This document shows positions 22,078 to 34,019 of a DNA stretch of 64,000 nucleotides, one piece after another (position 1 is the stretch's first letter; the number at the start of each line of letters is the position of its first letter). The stretch spans positions 4,030,001 to 4,094,000 of the forward strand of contig CM031561.1 of the NCBI GenBank assembly GCA_018466975.1. The letters are read 5' to 3'. This stretch comes from Sparassis latifolia (Eukaryota; Basidiomycota; Agaricomycetes; Polyporales; Sparassidaceae). The notes under the pieces were generated by a model that saw nothing but the letters and a program-made list of their open reading frames with translations, did no database searches and was not told the origin of the DNA. Both the position numbers and the translations under genes were made by a program.

Positions 22078-25000
22078 ATGCATCCCTCTCAAGGCCGGTC
22101 AAGGAGACAGCATGACAGTTTGGATGAAGGCGGGGCAGCTTCACCACTGTTGGTCCCACGAGGGGAAGAGTCTCGTTCTGAAGTGTTCTCTCACCCTCAT
22201 ATTTATTCTCATCAGTCTGAGGGCTACCGAACGCCACCCTCGTCAAGAACGGGCTACAACATGAATCGAGAAGCTTCTTCATCTCGCAGTCGTCGTGATG
22301 CTGAGGACTGGCGAACTGCGGACCCGTTGCACGACCGCTACGGTTATTCCAGCTCCACCAAAGACAATTATGGCAGTTCTAGTAGGGATGACCATGACAC
22401 CTCAGACCAACGAGAGGCAGATTCTCGGGCTACTCGTGGTAGCTCTGACGTCCATGCTCCAGGTCGATCGTGGGATGGATACAGTCAAGACTATCCCCCA
22501 CCATCCCATCCGGAGTCATCGTCATGGGCACCTTCCCGTTATGACAGATCCAACGGCTATGATCAATGGCCAGAAGGTAAATCTATGTCCGGGCACCACC
22601 GGGAGAGGGGTAGAAGTCGATATTCCGACGACAGGCAAAGTGAGGGATGGGTGAGGGATGACCGTAGGGAAGGTGGTGGCTGGCGACGTGATTCAGGTTG
22701 GGAACAACAACAAGCTGAGGACCAGCCTCGTCCATGGGAGGAATCCTCCAGGCCATTGTCAGGACCACTCTCAGAGAATTCCAGGCGCGAGGATCGCTCT
22801 TGGGAGCCAGCCGCCTCATGGCAATCAAATCCTCGCACTGGCACCCAAGGACAACGCAGCTACAACTATAACCGCAATCAGCATTCAAACAAAGGTTATT
22901 CCAAGGGTGGAAAAAAGCAGAATCACAAGCAGAAGCGTGACTGGCGTACGGATGATGGGCAATTGAACAAGTGCGTTCCTTGATATCCCAGTATGTCATC
23001 TTCTTGATGTCCATGGACAGTTGGACTCGAAGAGAGTCGCAAAACACCTCCCACAAAAATGGGAGGCCTGCAGCAAAACGACAACAGCGCCGCTCACCTT
23101 CACCCTCGTTGGCTCGATCCCGATCCCCTGCTGATTCGTACCGTTCCCGACGGTCTTCCCGCGGTCGCTCGCACTCCTCAGATTCGCCTAGACGTCAACG
23201 GAGGGATCCGAGTCGCGTGGGCCGTGCTGGTGGTCGCAGTCGTAGTCCCACTGACAGGAGTCGCGGCGGCGACTGGAATAAACGGCCAAGGAGGTATTCC
23301 AGATCACCAACATCGTCACCCCCAAGTCCTCGCAGTACGGACAGTCGAGGGCGGAGACGTCCACGAAGCCTCTCTTCGGTTACTAGCACGAGCAGAAGTA
23401 GGAGCCGGAGCCCCAGTCGAAGCCCAAAGGAGCGGCCACGCACGGTGCATCGATTGCCTGTTGCCACGTCAATAAGCGATATTGCCCTATCACTTTCTAG
23501 GACCCCTCTACCTCGATCGACGGACGTATTACCCATTGCCAGGCAGAATGGGAAAGCTGATACTAACGGGAAGCGTGCTGAGGTGAGTGGCCTGTACTGC
23601 AGCATGACGATAGCATTCGCTCACTCTATTTACAGCGTATGCTCCCCTCATCACGAAGTGGGAGAAAACGTGCCGAACCAAACGACGATGTGTCTATGCC
23701 ACCACCGTCAGATCTACCCAATCTTTCGCGGACGCCTTTACCCGCATCCCCTACGAGTTCTCCCACAGACGCGCGCCGCAGATCCTCTAGTACAGCTACG
23801 CAGCGTATCATCTCATCCAAGAGTGCGGGGTTCAGGCCTATTGGCCAGGCTAGTTCTGCCGTTAAGAGGTTCTTTCCAGGAGATGATGATGAGGAGCCTG
23901 AGACGAGCGCCGATCGTCAGCCATCCCGCATTTCTCCTCCTTCTACAACTCAGTCTCGACTTTCGACGTCTGTCTCCACTTCACAGTCAGCCACTGATGT
24001 TAAGCGGACACGCGTGGAGAAAGAAATTATACCTGCTCATCGCCAGCGGGGCGCGGAAATGTTCATTTCTGACGAACATAGGTCTTCCCTCCTTCCGAAG
24101 AACGAAGTTCGACCCTCGGGAATCTCTGGTCGCCGACAGGAGACGTCTTGCCATTCATCCCTTCTTGAAGACACGGGGATGTTTGTCGACAGCCAGCATG
24201 GGGAGGTTCGCTTTCAGGTGCAGGACGCCGGACCAGAGACCGATATGACGAGACCTATGACCCCTGTCAAAGACCCAAGGGATGAGCTATATGCCATCAT
24301 CAGCCAGGTTGGTGAGGGTACATTTGGCAAGGTCTACAAGGCACGGAACACCAGTAATGGGAGGTTCGTTGCACTTAAGCGGATTCGCATGGAAGCAGAA
24401 CGAGACGGCTTCCCCGTCACCGCTATGCGAGAAATCAAACTTCTTCAGTCTCTACGTCATGCCAACGTTGTCAGGTTGTACGAAATGCTGGTTTCTAACG
24501 GTGAGTACGAAACTCGTATTTTGCACATCATTTATTCTGATAATTTCCAGGTTCCGTCTATATGGTCTTTGAGTACATGGATCACGACTTAACCGGAGTG
24601 CTCTCTCAGACTCAATTTACTTTCTCTCCGGCCCATCTCAAATCGTTTTGCCGTCAAATGCTTGCAGGTCTAGCTTATCTTCATCACAAGGGAGTTATAC
24701 ACCGGGACATCAAGGGTTCCAACATCTTGATCAATAATCGGGGAGAGCTAAAGCTTGCAGACTTTGGCCTGGCGCGGTTCTATCAAAAACGTAGGAAGAG
24801 CGACTACACCAACCGTGTCATCACTCTTTGGTATCGACCTCCAGAACTGTTGTTCGGAAGCACAGTGTATGGTCCTGAAGTCGATATGTGGAGTGCTGGG
24901 TATGATACTTTTTGTTTCGTGACATTATTGTGCTCATATTGCCCAAGATGCATCATGCTCGAGCTGTTCACAAAGAAGCCCGTCTTTCAAGGTAATGACG

Positions 25001-25466
25001 AGATTCATCAGCTCGATGTCATCTACAAGATACTAGGAACTCCTACCGTTGAACGATGGCGGAATGTCACGAGTTTACCTTGGTACGAACTTGTTAAACC
25101 CAAGGAAATGATACCAAATCATTTTAGAAGCCTATTTGACAAGTGAGTATCCAAAACGTACATGGTATGGATGTTGCTCACCGATACTGGACAGATGGCT
25201 ATCTAGCGCTGGCCTTGACTTGGCGGAGCGGCTATTGACATACGATCCCGCACAACGCATCACAGCATTGCAGGCCCTCGATGCCCCTTACTTCTGTCAA
25301 GAACTGCCTGAGCCCACACCACCCGTCGGGTTTGTCCATAGACATGTGTTGCTAATGCATTGAACTAACGTTAACTCGTCACAGACTTTCTACACTGGAG
25401 GGAGAGTGGCACGAATTGGAGACTAAACGCGAACGTGCCAAGAAGCGCAGGAAGATTGAGGGGTAA
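22078..25466 (+). CDS. CTK1: CTD kinase catalytic subunit, CTK1/CDK12 type
   Basis: Cyclin-dependent kinase that phosphorylates the RNA polymerase II C-terminal domain during elongation. The first ATG in frame is at 22078; exons include 22078-22970, 23021-23582, 23636-24500 and 24551 onward, ending with a stop at 25464-25466. About 700 N-terminal residues are rich in Arg-Ser dipeptides (RSRSRSPSRSPKERPR), as in CDK12/13. The kinase domain (about residue 700 on) shows the glycine loop VGEGTFGKVYKAR, VALKRI with the catalytic Lys, the cyclin-binding helix PVTAMREIKLL, the catalytic loop HRDIKGSNIL, DFGLARF and the activation segment VITLWYRPPELLFG. The tail ends in basic ERAKKRRKIEG. Convergent with CSN4: stop codons are separated by only 94 bases. 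Confidence 0.93.
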
Positions 25467-25560
25467 CGATTATGCTCACGCCGTCCGCACGCAATGTAGG
25501 GCTCGTACAGACCCATGGACTGTCATATCAAGTACTACTAGCCATCGTCACTCAGTCAGA

Positions 25561-27110
25561 TCACGCTTGAGTCAACGTCACCAATCCTTTCTCCGTCAAG
25601 TGTTGTACAATCGATTCGACCTAAAAAGAGCGTGACCTGAGCGTAGTTCCGCATAAGATAAATCCATATAACATACGTTCGCCGCGGTCATGCGGATCTG
25701 CATGTCCCAACGTTTCGTGAATGGTGCTCCTGTGTCCTCTGCGACTTGCTCCACGTCTCCTAGTCCTCCTACCTTACCCTGCGCGTCATCCTCTTCCCCG
25801 GTGACTTCAAACCAGATAAGCTTTTCAACCTGGTCTATCGATCCTTTCAGGCGACCCTGCTCAATCATCTTCCTAGCCATCGTCTCTGCTGCACCAGGTG
25901 TGAGGTCGAGAAGAGCTCCGAGACCGCGAAAGGTGATATTATTGTAGATCTTCGAACTCGCTAGGAGGTTATGCTCCATAACGGCTCGGTCAAGAACTGT
26001 GGATGGGCCCGTGCGCTTGCTGGCGTTCGGGTCATCCACATCGTCGTCATCAGCAACCGCAGATGCCAGACGGTCGTTGGATGATAGTGAGATTTTTGCA
26101 AGTTGATGCGGTTTCAGTGTTCCCTCGAACTCCTGGATCTCGGCAGAACGTAGAATACGATCGTGGAACATCTTGAGCAGGATGTTGTAATTGGGGAGGT
26201 CTGTGGTCCGTTCGTCGCGACAAAGAGAAGCTAACACGCGAGATCGGTTGGGTCCAGCGGGTGCAAGGACAGCGCACGTAACCGCAGCGGATCTGCTGGA
26301 TATCAGCGAGAGAAAACAAACAAGAATGAATCATCTTACAGCATATGCCGGCGCTCATCCTCGTCTATCTCAGCAAAGTAGCTCAGTTCATGATATCTGC
26401 TCGCAGCTTCCAAGAATTTTCGTGTGTAATCACTGATGCGAGCTTGACAAAGCTTAAACTGGAGGAGAGTCACCCTGTCTGTGGTCGAGTGAACGAGTAA
26501 TGCAGCACGGTTGTAGTATGTTTCGGCTTGGACGGAATCCTCATCTTCGAGTAGAAGACGGACTATTCGTACGTATAAACGCAGTTTCGCATCATCGGGC
26601 ATGGCTCTGACAAAGTAGGGATTCAGTTGGATCTTACGGGAAGACGTTCACTGCTCACCGCTGGCCCGAATCCGTAGAGATACCCATCAGAACGCGTGCA
26701 GCCTCGCTCCATTCTTCCTCCTGTTCTATAAGATCTGCCAGTTGGAATCGCAAAGAATTGACCTGGCGAAGTCTCTATGTCATGCCATGATCGAGACCCT
26801 GGCTACTCACCTGCTCTTCATAGCTCACGAGGCGCGGTTGGACAGTAGCAAGCGTATCCTCCACGACACGCTTTCTCAACTCATTGTTCTTCACAGCTCC
26901 TTCTGCCAGTGCCTTGACAAGTTCAGATAGGACTTGTCGACCAATTATCAGCCCAACATTGTCTTGCACCACGGTTTCCACGATCGTATGAATGTCTTTG
27001 GCAAGCTCCGCTTGATCCGGGCGAGATAGGACTTCAGCAAGTATGGATTGGTATGCTGAAGTCTTGTCCTTCTGGTTGAGCACAGTAATTTGGGCAAGTC
27101 TGCTTTCCAT
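25561..27110 (-). CDS. CSN4: COP9 signalosome subunit 4 (PCI domain)
   Basis: Subunit of the signalosome that removes Nedd8 from cullins. On the minus strand the protein starts MESRLAQITVLNQKDKTSAY (ATG at 27110) and continues DNVGLIIGRQVLSELVKAL and VQPRLVSYEEQ, then exons with LIEQEEEWSEAARVLMGIST, LRLYVRIVRLLLEDEDSVQA, ARISDYTRKFLEAASRYHEL and the PCI/winged-helix region VLDRAVMEHNLLASSKIYNN and IEQGRLKGSIDQVEKLIWFE. A last exon gives VESIVQHLTEKGLVTLTQA with a stop at 25563-25561. The segment between the PCI halves carries an acidic insert (ADDDDVDDP). The frame stays open for about 114 residues upstream of the chosen Met, but that sequence does not look like CSN4 and is left out. Confidence 0.9.
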
Positions 27111-27788
27111 TGCCGTACGAAGCAGGTCGATGCCTGTGGCGTTGAGTAAGAGGGCGGCGGACGCGCGTCCAGTGGTCGAGATAAGATTAGATCGCGACGC
27201 GCGGTCCGAAGACTCAGCGGCGCCACTACTCAGAATTTTCGACATGTCCATTCTCCAAGTAACACGATTAAAATCCACTGCAGTCAACATGACTGCTGTA
27301 CGATATAAGACAGAGAACGCGCATGGCCGGAGCAAGGAAAGCAGCCCTTCGAAACGGTCGACGAATAGCTCTCCGTATTTGGCAGTTATACCGTCGTCCA
27401 CTCTCAGGCTCGTGGCACGGCCTGCTATGTCACGGTAAATGTCGCTGTGCACTACATTACTCAGCCACCCTTCTGTTGTCTGAGAGAACGAGTTTCGTGG
27501 ACTGCAGCTGTTCCCGAACAGGTTGAGACCTTCCCAGGTTGTCTTGGGGATTTCGACTTACATACGTCTGTGCGTGACTGATATTGTGATCCATCAGTGT
27601 CCACCCACGGGCCATATATCTCAACAGTTGGCCAATCCTGCAGCGATTCTACTCCCTCACCTGTCCACGAAGGTCTTCCCATAAAGTTGCCAGTATCGTC
27701 GGTGTTCCTCCTACAGTTCTCTAATCTGCTACTGCTGCTAGTCAGCAAATATCATTCCATTCGTTCCGTCCTCGGCCGAGGTACTACC
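27111..27788. other. Divergent intergenic region, CSN4 / Tyr-Pro repeat gene
   Basis: 678 bases between two divergent start codons, so it should hold both promoters. The CSN4 reading frame remains open to about 27452 on the minus strand, and the frame of the downstream gene is open from about 27597 on the plus strand. Neither extension has a convincing conserved motif. Confidence 0.4.
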
Positions 27789-30700
27789 ATGTCTCATTTA
27801 CTCTACAACACCGGTCATAGACCATACACCTTCGAGCTTCCCGGTGCTATCCAACCCCTCACTCCGCCAGAAACTGACAATGACTACACCGGGCAAGCAC
27901 AGACACCGCTTCCTCGGAGTGCAACGGATTATGAAACGCACACTCCCCAGCCGTTTCCTACCTCAGCAGAGACTTCTACTCCCCTTGGCCGTAGAGGACC
28001 ATCTGTTACCTACGTCCACTCTGGCCCTCGAGAGTCTCGCGAGCGAGTGGTTCAGAGGGGTCCCAAATGGCTTGTCGTTGTGATACCTCCCCCATCCTTT
28101 ACGAGAGAGCATGGTCAACTTGGACATACCCTATCAAATGGTTCTCCCGACCGATTATCTCACGGACTTCTGATGCCGTTGTTCTACACAGTGAGTGCGG
28201 GATTGATAGTGATTGAGGCCGTACTGAGCATGGGGTACAGATGGGAGGGCAGTTGAGTGCCATAGCCCGTGAGTACGGCTTGCCGAGCTCTGTCGGTTTA
28301 TGTCTATACTTGCGCACCAACCAAAGCGGACTCTCTCTGGCCCCGCGGATTTCAGACGAATCCTGGCAGTTACTTTGGGGACACTTGTTTGAGGCGCGAT
28401 CTCCAACTGTTCCTGTCCAGCAGCTGCCGATCAGTGGTCAAATTGAGTTCGAGATAGACATGTCCAAGGCACGTTGGTATGATACTTGGCTTACTTCATA
28501 TCGGAAGGACGTGGCAGATGTTCCCTATTCTGTGACACATTCCCGTCGGCAGTCTGTTTCGCACTGGCGTGGCGATAGCAGGACGACGTTTATCGAGGAT
28601 GACCAATTAGACCAGTCCTCCCTCACGCAGCAGGCGAGGGCAGCGGCTCGCATTGCTCCAAAAAAGTTGTCTCTACTGGACCGCTTCGATACGTCGTCTG
28701 CAGCCAGAGCCGCTCCACATCTCTTACCGCCCCCGAGTCCGAATGGTGAATTAAACATCTTCCACGCTCTATCACCAATAGTACAGGAGGTCGAATCTCC
28801 CAATCCCAAGAACAGCATAGACAACCTCGTGAACTCATGGCGAGTTGGGGCGGCTCTTTCTCGAAGCCCGTTAGCCCCAACAGGGCAGACGAGCCTTGAT
28901 CCTTCAAATATGCCCAATACCCTTAATGATCTACGCGATACCAGTACCAGTTATGACGCTGAGGCTGAACTAGATCTGGATGAGTATACCTGGTCCATAT
29001 CGTCTGCCGGACCTCCCGATTATGATGAAAGTGCCTCTATAATGTCGTGGGTGTATCCACCTTCCGTTCATCTGGACAGGCGACTTGAGGGCTCGGTGTG
29101 CCTTACCCCATCCATCTGCACCTCATTCGGCCCTCCCGACGACGACTACCAATGGTCGGTTCCATCTACGCGTTTACCCACGCCCGATATTGCATGGCGT
29201 GCTCTGGAAGACGCTCCCCTTAGTCCCTCCGTCTGCACATCGCCTGGTCCTCCTGATGACGACGACTACCAATGGTCTGTACCGTCAACGCGGGTGCCTT
29301 CCCCCGATATCGCATGGCGTGCCTTGGAAGATGCACCTCTTACTCCTTCGACTTGCACATCGTTTGGCCCCCCAGATAATGATGACCATCACTGGTCAAC
29401 GCCCTCGACGCGGCTGCCCTCTCCCGATATCGCGCTGCGAGTCCTAGAAGACGCTCCTTTATCGCCTCTTACCACAACGATCTCAGCGTCTCTTTCTCTT
29501 ATTGGACCCCCTTCCCCTCCACGGCACAGCGACCCCCTCGACACGTCTTCTCCAGGATCAGGCGAACGCGCATTACTGAATGGATCGAAGGCTGGGAGAG
29601 TCTCCCGCCCAACGCATGCAGATCACCCGTGGCCTACAGATCCAAGTTGTATCGAGGTATCCACCTGGAGTCACATCTGGCCATACTATAACACGCAATG
29701 TGCAGTCAGAACTATACAGGGTACGACAGACCATCAGGGTTCAGTTCCATCTGTATTTATGACGCTTTCCCACAGGTACGAGGCATCGGAGTCAAAACGA
29801 TCTCCTGACAATGTCTCGCATTTCGGAGCCTGTCCCATGGAAGGAAGTATGGCCGTATGTAGCATCTCTAACCCAGATACAGAGTCCTGTAGGGACTTCG
29901 TCCACGTGTCCCCACTTAAGGCGGTGTATGTCTGACTTGTGCTTTCTTCGATGCTGAAGACATTGACCTGATTATGCAGATCCTGCGGTATATCCGTTCT
30001 TTGATTTGTATCCAGCGCTTCCGCCGACCGTTTACACTCTCCCAACGCGTTCCTGTCATGCAGGAGGCGAAGGAGTCCCGGCGCCCGAAGTCAGCGCACC
30101 AAGTACCGTAGGCTCTTCGGACGGGTACCCGTATTTCAATCTATGTGCGTCCGCAGTAGACTTTCGTGTCTCTCTCTGTATCAACGTATCGCACTGATTC
30201 TTTCATCTTTCACCTACATCCAGATCCTGCGGTGTTTCCCTTTTTCGACTTGTACCCGACTGTCATAGTTGCAGATACGGAACACTATGGTTCAATGACT
30301 CGTGACGATATTTCGGACACTGCTCCGTGGATGCATGTATGGCCGTACACGGAAACGGCAAAGTCACAGACAACGCCATTCAAGCAAGTTACGCCGTACA
30401 TGGGCTCTTCTGCTAAATCAAACACCCCGCCGTGGAAGCACGAATGGCCGTATACAGGGTCTCGGAGGTCTCTCGAAACGGTTGACCTTAGCACATCAAC
30501 ATCAAGATATCCGACCATGGTGTTATGTATGTTTTCCAAAGCAGGCGTGTCCTGCCGCACGGATTGGTCTCATCATATTTTTCACTGTCGTGTGCAGATC
30601 CGGCTGTCTACCCGTTCTTCGATCTTTACCCTGCTATCACTCACCTCCTGGCTGTCGACGAAACTAGGCAGAAGGAAATATGTATCGAATTTTATGGGCA

Positions 30701-33680
30701 ATATCCCGTGCTGCAGATCTGTATGGTTGAATCCACACGTTACACATTTTCCTTACTGATGCAGTGAACTCTAGATAAACCGGTATATCCTCATGTGGTG
30801 ATATATCCCAGTGTAGACGGCGTGACAAAGCCGGCCAAATCTGAGTTACTAACGAACGGCAATCCTACCGAGGTGACAGAAGGTCATGACGTGCAATCCA
30901 ATTTGTCAAGGGGGTATCCAATTGTTCAGCTGTGTATGTTCTGCTGTTGGTTCCATACATTTCGTGCTTTAACTCCAATTCTGCAGATCCAGCGGTGTAT
31001 CCATCGAATCTGGATGAGATCTACCCTCGTAAAGGTGCAGCTCCATGCAACGAGTCAATTTCTCTTGCAGTTGACGCCCAATTTTCGACGCAACATCCCG
31101 GTTTGATTATTTGTGCGAGACTATGAATGGTGTCTGACGTTGCTGTCCATAGATTCCCCGGTCTATCCGTACAACCTCGACTTCATCTATCCATGGGCTC
31201 AACGGCATTCAGTTCAGCTGTCAACTTCTTCGCCGAAGGATGACCCAGGGACGGCACCGGCAACTACGTACCACATGTCTGCTTACCCAGCACTACATCT
31301 TTGTGTGTTCCATCCCTGTTCTCGAATGATACATTACTGAAACACTGACAGATCCAGCGGCTGATTCTCATGATCTCGTAGAACTAACCGTGAAGACCGG
31401 GGTTGCATATCCGCATTTCAGGCTCTGTCTGTATATCAATGTCGCTTCGTCCTATCTGTCCTGATGAGGCGATACTAGATCCAGCAGTGGATCCCTTCAG
31501 CTCAACGTATCCCGCAACCTCGGAGGTTAATCGTGATTCTGGAGGCGACAAGGCGATTGGAGAAGGTTTGTACCTGACTTTCTGTTTCTGCGCGAAGATA
31601 ACGTTCTACGGGTTAACTTACGGTGTTCTTACGCAAACATTTAGATACAGATACTGGGTTACCTGGAGAGTCTCCTGCTAATCACTTCGGTAAGCAACTA
31701 ACTAGGCATGCCATCGCATCTCTGGTGTCGACCGTAAATTCAGCTGGGCAGACCGCCCGCCAACTCGGCGTAGCAGACTCAGAACACAAAGGGAACCTGT
31801 TGTCACCCGCTAGCTCTCTGTCGGGCTTGCCGAAGGACTATCCTTCGGTCACACCTTGTGCGTAATGCCTCATACGGACAACGACAGCTCCTGTAATATT
31901 CATTTAGATCCTGCAGTTTACCCCTGGAATCTGGACGAAGTCTACCCAGCTGCTAGCCAAGTAGCGTTGATACCCATGGAAAATACCAGTAGTACTTTTG
32001 ATGTGTACTATCCGCGTCTCATTCTCTGTATGTCATCGGTTTTCCTTGGTGTATATGGTGTGATAAAATGACCGGTGCTTTCAGATCCTGCCGTATATCA
32101 GATTTATCCATCCGTCATCCCAGCTCAGCCGCAGCGGACCACGGGATCGGGGTGCGCAGACCTCTCTGTCTCTGTGAAGCTTCGTGTGATGTATCCGATC
32201 TTTGATTTGTGTGCGTCATATCTGTACGGATTCATGGTGATGACAGCTAATTTTGTTCGTGCAGATCCATCACTTTACCCACACAACATCTTAGACATCT
32301 ACCCCTCCAATACACTGGACGTCGGGTATGCGACGAAGCATAAGTATGTTGGATTCTTGGCCTTGTGTTTTTGGGCCTACATTGACTCACCTGCTTCTTT
32401 GTCGTATCATTCAGTGATTTTAATAGTCTAATTGGTTCTCTGATAGAGACGTCTCCCTCTAGTTCCTTGGGTTGTCCAAGTAACAATCCTGCAGTTCCCC
32501 CTAGTTGCTCCGGACGTCAGCTTGAAGGACGTGGCCTTCCTATGAGACTGGAAGCTGAATATCCTACAATCGTGATATGTTAGTACGTTTCCTTATCCTA
32601 TAGCTCCTAACAGTCTGCTCAAACTTTAAAAGATCCCTCGGTATATCCCTTCCTGGATATATACCCGCCTGCCGCGATTGGTGGTGTCCATCAGATCGAG
32701 CAAAGCCTGTCTATCCCACAAATTGCTATCACGAACACTGCGACGCTTCGTCGAGTCCCAAGATTCACCCATATGGACTTGCATATGCAGGTTTTCAGTT
32801 CAGGATTCATCTCCACCACTGAAACATCTCAGAAGGATTCCATTGCACGACGGAGCACTACTTCGCCTGTCACACGCTTGCGTTCCCGATCTGGTACGAT
32901 CAGTAGCAGGTTTTCCCTCTCACAAGCAGGGATGGTTCCTGCTGTAGATTCGTCACCCGTCTTTCAGAGCAGAGTGCCATCCAGCGCCATTCCAGATACC
33001 TCGTCCAATTCAACCAAGGTGTCGGTGCCTGCATTATCAGCACCCGGCGAACATCTCTCACAACCTCCAGCAAGTAGAGGCTCAATTGGACTTCCTGCGC
33101 ATCCTGCAGTGAATCGAAGGCTGTCGTCTGCGTTCTCCAGACCTATTTCATCCTCCTTTTCTGCCCTACCTACCCTGATAGAACCGGAGCACCTCGATGA
33201 TATGCATGACAGTGGCGAGGATATGCGGCGCTCGTCCTCGTCTGCTGCAATGGTGGGCAGTGAGGCAAGCAGAACTAATATTCCACGCCCGATCGGGTTA
33301 CCCCCACGAGGCAGAGTTGTCTACGAGTCCCAATCTGCAACACTGCCACAGAGATCCCTCACATTGAGTGTGGGCGCGGATCTCAGTCGCGCGAAAACCC
33401 TTCCTTCGAGGCGTCTGCCACTCATGAATCGAGCTGGTTCGGTACTGGAGAAGGCAAGGGCGTTTGATCAGTCAGGGGGTAAGAGTGTGTTGTTCTTGTT
33501 CTCCTAAGTGACTTACAAGTTCTCCTCTTAGTCCCTTCAGGGACAGACGAGGAGCAGCCTCATTGTACGATGATGTCGGCTTTGGCGCAATTCCCTAGCC
33601 CCCCGCTACCCCCCTTGCCGACGGAGTCAAATGGTAGATTGGTCTCGAAGCTCGACCGTTCCAAATATCCCTTCTCTTAG
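27789..33680 (+). CDS. Large protein with exon-encoded Tyr-Pro repeat array, function unknown
   Basis: Eighteen predicted exons join to 4917 bases (1638 residues) without a stop: 27789-28190, 28241-29720, 29776-29925, eleven cassettes from 29980 to 32210, then 32265-32343, 32415-32578, 32633-33478 and 33532-33680. The N-terminal half has a conserved-looking globular block around GQLSAIAREYGLPSSVGLCL, PRISDESWQLLWG and IEFEIDMSKARWYDTWL, which I associate from memory with uncharacterised agaricomycete proteins. Three tandem copies of a roughly 40-residue unit (YQWSVPSTR..PDIAWRALEDAP) follow, then Trp-Pro-Tyr motifs (WKEVWPY, WMHVWPY, WKHEWPY) and the cassette array with motifs such as YPAVYPFFDLYPA. 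The C-terminus is Ser-rich and disordered. No signal peptide or catalytic motif was seen. Exon joins are inferred from frame and splice signals, not transcripts. Confidence 0.75.
29103..29463 (+). repeat. Three tandem ~120-bp coding repeats
   Basis: Three consecutive copies of a unit of about 40 codons containing CTSFGPPDDD, YQWSVPSTR and PDIAWRALEDAP lie inside exon 2 of the Tyr-Pro gene. The copies differ by scattered substitutions (CTSFGPP/CTSPGPP, IAWRALED/IALRVLED), so the duplication is not recent. Confidence 0.8.
29980..32210 (+). repeat. Array of eleven phase-1 symmetric exon cassettes (Tyr-Pro repeat)
   Basis: Predicted exons 29980-30144, 30224-30526, 30598-30720, 30775-30933, 30987-31112, 31153-31302, 31352-31426, 31479-31565, 31645-31857, 31908-32027 and 32085-32210 have lengths 165, 303, 123, 159, 126, 150, 75, 87, 213, 120 and 126, all multiples of three. 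Nearly all begin after an AG with ATCC and end in a lone T before GT, so the introns split a TAT codon and create a Tyr-Pro at the junction. Typical starts are YPAVYPFFDLYP and YPAVYPSNLDEIYP; typical ends are YPYFNL, YPIVQL and YPIFDL. Confidence 0.8.
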
Positions 33681-34019
33681 ATTTGACATCTAGGGATGTC
33701 GTCGCTCCTTTGTATATCATTCGTAAACTGTGAACCAACCCTAGACACCAGGATCTGGAAGTGCAGCTGTAGTTGAACTTGTTTTCCGCAGACTGCCAGC
33801 GTACATGTCACTGGAATGGGTACATAAGGGTTGCTCAGTGACAATCGAGAATATGGCCGCTATGTAGTATGTGTCTCCGGCCCACCGATCGACTTCCTCG
33901 CTAGACGAGATTGAATGGACTGTGTGGTCCGCCGGACTCCGCCGGATTCCGCCGGACACCCGGATCTTTGTGCAGTCGAACTCTGCAGTTATTGCAGCAT
34001 TGAAGTGTTCAGATAGTCC

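Noticed and set aside
27111..27452. N-terminal extension of CSN4 by about 114 residues
   Set aside because: The frame is open, but the extra sequence does not resemble CSN4, whose N-terminus fits the Met at 27110.
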